Source: Aquatica leii (lineage: Eukaryota > Arthropoda > Insecta > Coleoptera > Lampyridae). Taken from it: 64,000 nucleotides of DNA. Under the pieces are notes generated by a model, which ran no database searches, was not told the DNA's origin, and saw only the letters and a program-made list of their open reading frames with translations. The DNA lies in the NCBI GenBank assembly GCA_035610365.1, contig CM069433.1:191836760-191900759 (forward strand), in the 5' to 3' direction. Made by a program: the position numbers and the translations under genes. Shown piece after piece: positions 32,701 through 44,700 of this stretch (its first letter is position 1; each line of letters begins with the position of its first letter).

Positions 32701-35700
32701 CAAACCCAAAAGACATTCCTATTTTAGTATAGATTCCGGCCGTGGAAGCCTTCGCTATCTCAAAAAGTTTATTTAAATTAAAATATTTAATGTAAATTTT
32801 TTTATTTTGTTTTGAAAATTTTACAAATTAAGGTTTTGTTTAGACTAAGATTAGAACGTCTTCCGGGCTTGAACCGTGTTGATGTTGTAACCGAGGTTGC
32901 CAACATTTCGCCCAGTTTCGTAAGGGGCTTCATCAGGGAGTCGAAGAACTAAGAATCAGTATAGACTTAGGTTGAGTTGACCAACACTATATCTCCGGAT
33001 GATTAAAATTTCTTTGATAACATTACTCACCAGCAGTCTAATACCAGTCTACGGTTAACCACTGCAATTCTCTCGAAACGTTATAATTGTTAGGCTCAAA
33101 AAAATTAAAAAGTTTCTTCAACTACTGGCTTTGTGAAAACGGTAGTCAATCTATCTAGTTTGACTCCTTCTTCAAAACAGGAATCGGTGCTATCCAAGGG
33201 TTTGAATTTTGAGGTTGCTTCCACACGCATTCCTACAGAAGATATTTTCTGAGGTGTTGAGTCTTCTATAACGCATCTTCTTCGCCACATCTAAAATCCC
33301 TAAATTCAACATTTCTAATCGGAAGAGTTAGCATTGAAAAGTCTTTGTCAGCAAAACCATCAGGTCTTTTAATCTACTTTCTAAAACCAAACGTCGATTT
33401 ACCATCTTAGCTCTTCAATCACATCCTTTATACAAATTCGTAAAATACATAAAAATAGTAGATCCTTTAGACCTATCGTCAGTACTATCCAATCTCCTAA
33501 ACCAAAATTTTGTCAAACATTCTTTCCAAATTTGCAAGTAAAACCTCTTCTCAAAGTTTTCAACTTTCATCTATTCATTCAAAGTTTGAGTTCTATAAAG
33601 CTTGAACCCCAGGAACGTCTTCTATGAAAGATTTGTATATTATCATCGAGGTAACTCTGTCTCACCATGACAAAGATTTGAATTTGCTTCCTGCTGTAGC
33701 TAACATTTTTATGGAACCCTTTGAAACGGTTGCTTTGAAATTATCGATATTAAAACCCAAAGTTTGGTTTAAGTATGCTTTATTGTTTGATTTTATCTTC
33801 TTCTTCTTTATAGCGTCTCATATCCACTTACGGATATACGCTTCTTCCAAATTGTGTCTATTTTTAGATGTCTGCATCTAATTTGTACCTGCGATTAGTT
33901 TTAGGTCATCTTATACGAGAGCGGCTTCTGGGTCGTTTGTGTTCATAAAACCTCTATAAAAAAAATTGCTTAGTGTCATTTTTCTGCATCTTTTCTAGCT
34001 ACATGGCCTGCAAAGTATCATTTTAGCTTTGCACCTTTTTGCACCGCATTAGTCACTCCAGTCTTTTGCCTTATCTACGTGTTTGGTTTTCTGTCTCTTA
34101 GCAAGATTCCCAGCATTGATCTCTCCATAGCTTTATATTGTTTTTGGTCAATACCCAATTTTGTGCGCCATATGTCATAACCAGCACACACCAGAAACAA
34201 ATACCTTAGTCTTTATTTTCTAATATAAAACTTAATTTACCATACGCAGCTCATCCCAGTTTGGTTTGTCTTTTAATTTCCTCTTAGGTCCCAGGTATTA
34301 TGTAATCTTTTGCACTTTGCACTTTTTGTCCTATGATCGCTACAAATGTCACATCTATTTAGTACGCAGACGTCTAGAACCATATGTTTATCATCAGTCA
34401 GAACATGGTCAATTTAATTTTTGACAGTACCATGAGGACTTATTAAGGTCACCTTTTTATTAGGAGCTCATAGAAAATACATTGTATTTGTTCATAAAGT
34501 TTAGTAGTGTTTCGCTTCTCTCATTGCGTTCTCCATAGCAATAGTTTCCAAGAAAGGTTTCTGTTTCCTCTTCTTTGATTCCCAACTTTGCGTTGAAGTT
34601 TCCTATAAGTATTCTATATGTCCGTATAGATTCTTTGAGCCCACCCCTAATTTTGTCGTAAAATGATTCGATTTCTTTGTCAGTATGGTCGCAGATTGCG
34701 CAAATTTGAATGATTTTTAAGGTTGTGCGTTTATTGGTGTTTATGACAATATATGCCACACTGTCAGATATAGCTTCGTATGTTTTTAGATAAACTTTTC
34801 GTCTCGCTTGAACCTAGTATATCCTACTTTATTTTATATAATTCATATTCTAGTTCATCAATTTTGTCACTATTTGCTATTGTTTGCTATTGATTATACA
34901 AAGCTATCCAAATCGTTGTCATATCGCAACTTGGTCCAACCCAGCACCCGCTCTATCTTTGGATCTTTGGTTCTTCGGTTCAAAGAGGAATGGGGACTGA
35001 GAGCCTTTCTTCATTCGTTCTTTGCATTAGAGTTTAAACATTTAAAATGTTTGGGTCTACCTTCTCACGCTGGTCCAGTGTAAGTTGAGAATAAGGTAAA
35101 AGAATGGGGTTTAGAAATGATAGTATGGTTTGTGGATAGGACTAAAGGTGGAACATAATTTCCTCCAAGTATTGAGAAGTGGAAAAAAAGTTAAGGATCG
35201 TGTAGGGCAGAGTTTCTTCCCCTGAAGTAGACCTATCGTGTACCGGAATCGTAAAGGAATCCCTACCAGCTACCGATGTTTGGTTTCATAGTTGTCTCGG
35301 ATTGTTTAGGTTTCTTGATTATCTAAACAACTTATATCAAATTCATCATGAAAATAAAAAAGAGTGGTTCTCTCCGATTTCTCAGTGTTTTTGTAACAGG
35401 TAAATTCAAGGGACTTTTAGCTCACTCGGTTTATCGTAAACCCGCACATAGGGACCAATATCTTCATGTTTTGTCTCATCATCATCTGGAACAGAACATT
35501 TCTCTATTTGCGAACCTAAGAATCTAGACTTAAACAATGGTTATATAATGCGGGATTTTATAAATCGTTGTCTAGATCCCTGTACTCGAGTACCTAAGGA
35601 CATTTCTACTTCCGATTACAATCCAAAATTAGTATTTCACTTCACATTTTTAGGTCACAGATCAAATACAAAAGCTTCTTTGTAAAAATGGGAAGTTAAT

Positions 35701-38700
35701 ATTTAACTGAAATTCTTCCTTTTTCCAAGGGCAAATTTCCTATACTTTCATCTCAAGGTGTATACCAAATTTCTTGTTCATGTGGTTTAGTCTACCTATA
35801 TTAGTGAAACTGGTCGTTCTGTCAACACACGTATTGTAGAACATAATCGTTGTATAAGAAAAGACATATTTCTAAGTCTGCTGTTACTGAACATTATTTT
35901 ACTACAGGACACAATATAAATTTTGATAACCTCTCGGTTATTGTAAAATTAGTTTTTTAATAGAAAAGTCGGAGAACCCATAGAAATCATCAAACACCCC
36001 GATAACTTCAATCGTGACAACGGTTTTGAACTATTCCCCTTTAGGTTCCCAGTTGTTAATGGTTTATCAAAGATACACCCTTTTTCGAACGTAACCCAAT
36101 CAGAGTCGAGCTTATCCCACCGCGACGAGACTCTTCTATAAATACGGAGACAACTTCTTTTTAAGTCATTTCTATGAGGTTTAGAATCAGGCTTGGTTAA
36201 CAAGTTGATTACCAAACTCTGTAGTAATTGCTTGTTTTACTATCTTTTCAATTTTCAATTCCTTTTACGTCCTGCATTCGCAATTACATTTTTTAAGGCA
36301 TTTACAAATCGATTAGTTAGTGCTACTATTTTCTATGTTCATATGCGACTAAAAATCATTAACTCGTTTTTAACACATAGGATATTAAGCTTTTGCGTTT
36401 TTGTATGGATTAAATATTTCCTACATGATGACTTATTGGGAAACGCCGGTTATTTGCCGTTGACGTATGCTTTAGTTTGCTCACTTTTTTGTATGAAATG
36501 AACGGTATTAACAAGCAAAGAAAATTGCACCTTGACTATTTGTTCTGACGGGAGACGCTACATGACATCTGCCTGAGGAATATGTCGATCTTTTTTATAA
36601 ATAACTTTGTAATTATACATTGACAGAATTATGAACCAACAAATTAGGCAAGACGATGCCATGACAAGAACCAAGAACCAATACCTTTTTTAAGAAGCTG
36701 ACTATAATTTCTTTGGGCCGCAGAGAGTGATGCGGATTCATCGGACAATCAACTCCATCCACGATACGACTCAATACTGCTCCTCCCACGAATTATGTGG
36801 CTCTATTACTAATAGTAATAAAACACGACAGATTTTGAACAACTAATAAATTTAGCTTTTCTAAAACTAAAAGAAACTTTGACTAATAACGACCCACTAA
36901 CCTCTAACCCATGTTTATTGGCTGCTACCAATTGACCCATCAATGGATTTATTGTGTGATAACATCTTATGGTAGAATCCAAAACTGAGGAACGATTACA
37001 AACCTGAAGTAAAACATTTCCAGTTTTTTGAAAGGCAGTTTGATGTTTTTAAAAACATTAACAATGGTCCTTGAAACAAAGGTGAACGGACGACTCGTCT
37101 GACATGGAACGGTATACACCATGGGAACGATCTTTTCAAGTGTTAAACCCTAATGAACGCTTTCTCAACGGCCCATTCTCTGTTTGTAGATACCGGTTCT
37201 TTATGTCCACTTGCTGACATTGTTACAAGCTTTTGCTATTTTACGAACCTGCACGGCCAACTCACAATAGTCGGTGAGAGGGGGGGTTCATAGATACATT
37301 AAATATACTTAAGGGCGCCAGAGCTTATCCCAAAGTCACTTCTGTCCCGCTCAAGACAGGCGGTAGAAACTTGTAACAAGATGTTAGGTTCGTAATGCTG
37401 AAAGAAACGAAAAAAAGAAACTACGTCGTTAACAACAATTGTACTTTAATTACTCTATCAAGATAAATATATTAACAGTTAAATAGCCAAATATAAGCAG
37501 GTACTGGAGAGAATATAGAAAAGAGAATAGCAGCAGGATCGGCAACTTACACTGCACGTCAAACAAAAGTGTAACTACCATAACATATATAAAACTTTAT
37601 CAGTAAGTAACATTAATAATGATAATTGACTGTGGATATAAGCAGCAAGCGATAAGTCCTTTACTTAAACTAATTGAGTCACAATAACAAGTAACAAATC
37701 AATTCGAACGTACGATTAGTAAATATAATAAGTCGTGAGTATTCACCGTAGCGACAACGAATAAATAAGTAAAAGTTGACTTACCAAAGTCCAGGGTTAC
37801 CTTCAAAAAAACGTTTTTCCTAATGGCTTCCTGCAATTAAACTTCCTGAAAATAATCGTGTCTACCTGGCGACTCACAAACTATAAGTAAAAGACACATT
37901 TAAGGGACAGTAATCGAACCGACACTTATCGTATGCTGTTACATTAAATCTTCCGTCTATGGTGGTGTTAAGTTATTGCCTGCGAAGAGAATTCAATCGT
38001 ATCCAGTAATTAGGATCTTCCGAACAAGGTGATAGTCATCAAGGTATTAATTGCCTCCGAAGAGAATTCAATCGTATCCAGTAATTAGGATCTTCCGCTT
38101 CCGATTATAATTTTCCCTTGAGGATTTCAGGTAACGATAAGAATACCCCTATTTAGGAGGTAGCACATGGCGCTAACAAAAGACATAAAAATTACCTTTA
38201 AACAAAGAAAGAACAAAAACCACTTACTCTGCGTGAATAAATTAGTTAGTTAAGGAAACTTCTAATTTCCATCGTGTCCCAACACGTGGATGATTTTAGA
38301 AAACGATTTCTCGATTCACGCAGACATAGGTTAGAATATGACCGATGTCAAAATCAAAATGCCGGTAATCTCGCCGGATATCGCCTACTCAATACGAAAT
38401 GACCAACGAACCCGATAGATGGCGTCGAGAAATATAAATAAAATAAATTATTTATGCACGTAACAACATATCGCCAGTTGTAATGTTACAGAGTTGAACC
38501 GAGCTCTTCATAATTGTCTCTATGTCGACGATGATCTTACAAACTGAATCGAACAATAGCGTTTCCTTTTCCGGCAACATAGCGTCTTTTGAAGACCACA
38601 GGCTAGTGTGTCTCGCAATGATTCGTCTAATAAGCCAAACTTGCATGTAATTAACAAATTCTTGATTCATTGAGATTAGCAATGGTACATGTTTTTCAGC

Positions 38701-41700
38701 AAACTTGTTTTTTTAATATTTAATGCACTCTTCGAATAAGGAATTTTTTACCTATCTTGGACTTAATGCCTTGCAAAACATTTTATATTATGCTTGTGTA
38801 GTCCTAAGAAAATATATAATCGACTAGCCTTCTCTGCATCCCTGATCTTCGACACTTCGACTTTTATAAAAATAATTCGACTCGACAGGTATCGGAAGCT
38901 TATTTGTTTGAAAAATTGACGTAAAGTTTTCCACAATGGCGGTTTTGACGGCAGCCGTTGTTGCTCCAGTTGCCATAATGCACCAAGAGCTTCTCAAACA
39001 TTCCACGTGCTCGAGACAATTTTTCTACGTGCACAACGCGTTTCTTGTGAGTTACAAAATATCTCATAGCCAAATGATACCTGTTATCTGTGGTAACTTA
39101 CTATATACAAGAAGTTTCATAACAATGTGTGATTTAATAATACTTCTCATGCCTATGTCTTGTCTAACCTAGCGGTCTTAAGATGTATCATCATACCATT
39201 TTGTTATCAAGTTATGAAGCACTTCTAAAAGTTCTATCAATTCCAAGACTTCAATTTTGTGAAGTTCTTTTGTTCAGGTGACATTTCCATTCAATTGAAA
39301 CTTTTGTTGTTTCCACTTGTATGTCAAAACTCGCTTTTACACTTACGCTCAAATAGTATGGTTCTTAGCCTCGCTCATGCCATATCGTTTTCATGATTTT
39401 ATAGCTAACAATGCTGTTGACTTCACTAAATAGCGTCATATCGCATTACGTTGAGACCACCAGAAATTTTGCAAAATTAGCTAGTTGAAAAGCAACTGTT
39501 AAACTTACGACCAACTCTTGGTTACATATTTTACTGAATACATTTTTCACTAAACTACTTTTGCAGTGACTCTTGCTATCTGTTCTCGCAACTTCGTTAC
39601 GTGAAATAAAAATTAACAAAATTAAACATAAACGCATAAAATCGTTATAAACAAATCAAAGTTTATCATAAATAACTTTTGTTTCTATTGTAACGATTAC
39701 TAAAACTTTTATTTTAATGTATACTAAAAATATGTACACGTTCATAACCAACCAAACTAATTAAATCCAAGGATATTTAATAAAAACACTTACACTAATT
39801 TTATATAGTTCACTTACCGAAAGATAAAGTCCGCGGATAATTTCAATTTAACACTTATTGTTTACATTAAAGCTACGCACGATTTTAATTCGTCGTAATT
39901 ATCTCGACACGCGTTAATCGCTTATTTATTTAAACTTGAATAATCTTCTTAACACTGCCGACTTCAAATTACTGAAATAACTGACCTATGATTGGTTTGT
40001 ACCGCATTTATCCTTTTTGGCCAAACGTTCGAGAATTTTTTATATCTATCGGTGAACGTTCTGGAAATAGATAAAAACATCGTAAAGGCTCCCGTACTTA
40101 AGAATAATTTCTCGAACGTTTCACGATTTGTCGTGATTATTGTAAAACATCAAAAAGAATATTTATAAGAATAAATTAATTTAATTTTCAATTTCACAAC
40201 GTCTTAAAAATTAATTGTAATGTTTAATGTTAAATCGTTTTTCCTTCAAAATTATCCACTTCGTAAAATATAAACGCGTCTTTTGTATTAAAGTTTTATA
40301 CGTTTTTTCCACAACTTCAATAAGCAACGAAACGTGAAACCAGATTTGTATTTGACTATCGATTGATTGGCATGTTGACAACTTTTCAACGTTTCAAATC
40401 TTTCTTTTTTATATATTTCTAAATCGGTACCTTTAAAATTTGACGATTTGTACAGTTTACCTAAATAGCCACAAATAAATAATATTTATAATTTTTATTT
40501 CAGAAGATTTCGATAAAAAACGCATGGAACTTAAAAATCATTGATTACATGCAAACTGTCTTAATGTCCAAACGTCAAGCAAGCGAAACGTTACAAGTAG
40601 CAGGTAGTTCGTTGGAAGCAAGTGCAAAAATTTATGGAATACGCGTTGATGATGTTTATTCAAATACCTTGAAATTAGCAAATAATATGGCAAGATCGAA
40701 TGAGCAAAAAGATGAAGGTAAACGTTTCAATATAAATGTAAGATTTAAACGTGTTTGTTTAGGTACTAGTAAAGAGAATGAAGAAGGTGTGGAAAACGAA
40801 CAAAACGTTAGAAAGAGGAAACGTCATCATAACGAAAAAACAACAGTGGTAAAAGATCCCAACACTCTAATTGGCGATGTGCCCAAAGTGCAATCAATTT
40901 TCTTTCGCGGTCCTAAAGATGCTGATTTAGTTGCAACAAACTTACTTTCTAGCACACTTCCTATGCACTACACCGGCTCTAATTTTATGTTACTGTTGGT
41001 ATAATTATTTTTACCTCATCATTTGTATAATACGGTACATTGTAGAAGTAAGAAACCAGCTTGGCTCTCAACGCAAAAACTTAAACTTAGTAACGACACA
41101 AAATACTCAATCCCACTAAATCCTGTAGGTAAAATACAACTATGTGTTCCTTTTCAAGATTTTGAAATAGACGAATGGTGCGTAGAAGATGAATCTCGAT
41201 TAAACCTTAGCGTTACTGAAGAAAATATCATGGATAATGACGGATTACCTATTCCGCAACTGGACGGCAGCATTCCCGATATTTTTGAATCTTGTAAGTT
41301 TTGATTCTTTTTTTGATCGTGTACGATAAATGTGAATTTTAGATAACGAAGAACTAAATAACAACGTGCCAGAAAATAAAATCGATTGCGCAATTAAAAC
41401 AATAAAACACAGAGTTTTTTCGAACGATTATTTCTATTCGGATTTTAAGCTTGATTTTGGAAACAAACAAATATGTCGTTTATGGGCAGGTCCCAGTCAT
41501 TGGAAGTTAAAGTACATTTGTAGAAGTCGTGAGTGTATATTATTAATGTAACGTGAACACTTGTTATTGGTGTGACAGGTTGTAGATTTAGTGGAAAGAA
41601 TAAGAACAAACGAGCGGTTGTTAAAAAACGTTGTGCGCTCCCAGTTAACTTTTTTGAAGAAGGAACGCCAATAAACAAAACGAAACTTTGTAAAGGCAAG

Positions 41701-44700
41701 TTAGTAAGCACAGATGACAATTACGTAAAGTGAGTATTATACAAGTAATTACTGTTCTGTGCAAAATTCACTATTTTAAAGATTATCTATATAATATATA
41801 GGGTGATTGCTTGAAACCATCTATTAAAAAGATCACGAGTACCAATACTAATAGTATTTTAAAAACTTGCACAAATGAATGAAAGTAGTTTTAAGATGAG
41901 AACACTTCTAGAAATATCAAAAATTAATTTTATTGTTAAGGCTTTCCCGGCCATGATTTTTTAACAAATACATATTTTCGGGTTTTGAACCGCGTTCCAT
42001 ATTTACACTTTTCACAAAATTTATAAAACTTACAAAACTTACAAACTTTGAAAAATGTACAATGTTTGACGTTTCGACAGTCATGTCGCTGTCATCTTCA
42101 GAAAAAACTGAAACTGAAGATATAGGATCCTGACGAGCCTTTATATTACGCCGTTCGGGTCAGTGGTTCGTGGTGGCTCCGATTCATTAGTTTTCCAGAA
42201 CATATTTTTCCATATTGGCGTTAGATCGATTCCATTATCTCTATTAAAATTGTCGTACTTCTGGATTTCAATGGCTTCCTTGTATAGTCTAGGCCAAAAG
42301 TTTTGGGATTTAGCCAACATTGTTGCCTCTTCAAATTTTATCGTGTGACCGGCGTCTAAAAAGTGTTCCGCAACAGCAGATCTTATGTTATGTTTCTTTG
42401 TATCTGCCTTATGTTCCTTTAATCTGGTATCTATGTTGCCTCCCGTTTGTTCTATGTAAGCCAGTCCACACGAACAAGAGATGTGGTAGACCCCTGGTTC
42501 CTCGAGTGGTGCTTTTGTTTCCTTTGATTTTGAGAAATTGGCGGCTACTTTATTTGTTGCGGTGAAGATCACTTTGATATTTTTCCCTCTAAGTATCCTG
42601 GCTATTTTATCCGTGCAGCCTTTTATGTAAGGAAGGAAAGAAGTTGCCACGGGTTCCTCCTTCTTTGGTTTTTCCTAACTGTGTTTGTTAATTGCTCGAT
42701 ATATGTATCCTTTTCTAAAACCGTTTTTTATTAAAGCTTTTGTTAGGTGATCTTGCTCGGTCTTTAACGTGCTCGGTTCACTGATCGCCTTGACCTTGTG
42801 TACTAAAGTTTTTAGAACTGCAAACTTCTGAGCTGGATGATGATGTGATTCGCCGTTGAGGTGTCTATCAGTATGTGTGGGTTTTCTATATACTTGATGT
42901 CCCAATTTGTTGTCCATATTTCGAGTGGCCAGTACGTCCAAGAACGGAATGCTTCTGTTTGTTTTCTTTTCCATGGTGAACTTGATGTTGAAATCTAACT
43001 GGTTGATGTGATCCAGAAAGTTGTGTAGTGTTTCTGTTCCATTGGACCAAATTACAAATGTATCGTCTACATAACTTAGCTAGCATTTTGGTTTGAGGGT
43101 AGCGGTTTGTAATGCTCTTTCTTCAAAATCCTCCATAAATATATTGGTAATGACTGAAGAAAGCGATCGGGTTTAGGGGTACACTCAAAAAGTTAGCTAT
43201 TAAAGCAGATTTGCACAATCAATTTAAAAGTTATATCCCCAAAGGATCTTTTCGACTAGACAGTTAAAAGTCTGTAAACTTTAAATTTTCTACCCAAGAA
43301 GACCATATTAAAACAAAAAGATTATTGGAGAAACGTTTTAATTAAGCTCTGACGATCAAAAATACTTAAAAACTAAATGCTTGTATCAACCTACCAACAA
43401 GTACATCAAGCATATTAGTCAAACCATTTCCAAATTAATCTAAATCAAGAATCAAGGTGTTAAATGCTTCAAAAAAACTTCAGTGATGGTTGGCATGTGT
43501 CATGCCCAAAAATGAAGATGATGTCATACTCACATTCATTCACCCTGCTAGACCTGTTCAAACATTTACCTTTCCAAAAAAAAACTAAACATTTTGTGCC
43601 TCAGTGTCATAAACATTCCTTGTAAAGTGAACCCAGTTACAACGACAAGGAGAGCCTACAAAATTATTAATAAAGAAGATAAACAGAGCTTGAGATACAA
43701 CACAGCCAATAATTTCTTACTTTGTTTGTTTTTTTAACATGTTCTATTTGAAATTAAAAACTTTAATTAATTAGTACCTACTGTATATTATTTTTTCTTC
43801 ACAATATATTCATGTAAATTTTGTAATTTGTGTTGCGGTTCAATCGAATTCCCAACATCTGTTTATAATACTTTACTACATTGAGTCAAAATTAACTTTG
43901 ATTAATAACAAAAACTAAAGAAAAACCAAATATTATGGCTGTTAAAATTACATAGTTTTTTTTTTGGCTATAATTTGAGAAGCTTACTAGCCGGTTGTAT
44001 TTCAGCCACGACCAAAACGCACATTATTCAATAATTTTTACTTTCCTATAAGGAAAGTATAGCAATAGCAATGTCATAAAACCACTTTGAAGTGATATGT
44101 ACACGTTTGCATTGACTTCCTAGCATGTTAATTTTTTAAAAATTTTTCTCCTCGATTAATTAATTAATAATTAAGATATAACTGAAATATGGCAAATTGA
44201 GTTTTGTTGTGATATCTACTAACTACCAACTTCTATATTTGTGCGCCTCGATATTGCTGTTCCCTTTAGTAAATCAGTAAAAATTATCATTTTTAACGCA
44301 TCTTGCTTTCCGTTGAAGATATGGAATTTTTTTCTACAAAAGTCGTAGCAGACAGGATTCAAACCTAGATTATATCTGCGAATTCGTTTTAAATTATAAA
44401 TAAAATATCTATAAACTGCTAATGTTAAATTTTTTTTATTTAAATAAATTGTTAGGAAGAATTATCTCTATAAGAAACTGTAAAAACAATTGTAATGATT
44501 TATATACGTACAAAATTATATAAGAAAAACTGTTAAAAATCGCGGATACACTCATTTCCGATTTCTTTATCAAACCCATCTTTTAATAGAACCGAGAGAA
44601 TATGAAAAGTCAGCTCAACACCAAATTACAAGTTACTAGGATTTTTGGTTCAAGAGTTATCGTGAGTACATCCAAAGATAGTGTAAGAAAGATGCAGCAT

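Larger units (their letters stand above)
41990..43172 (-). mobile_element. Penelope-like element 2, 5'-truncated
   Basis: On the minus strand the element starts within the RT (43170) and runs to a terminal region holding a hammerhead motif (42060-42110). It is a different PLE subfamily from the one at 27.7-36.2 kb, because the ribozyme stem II and the protein differ. Confidence 0.85.
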
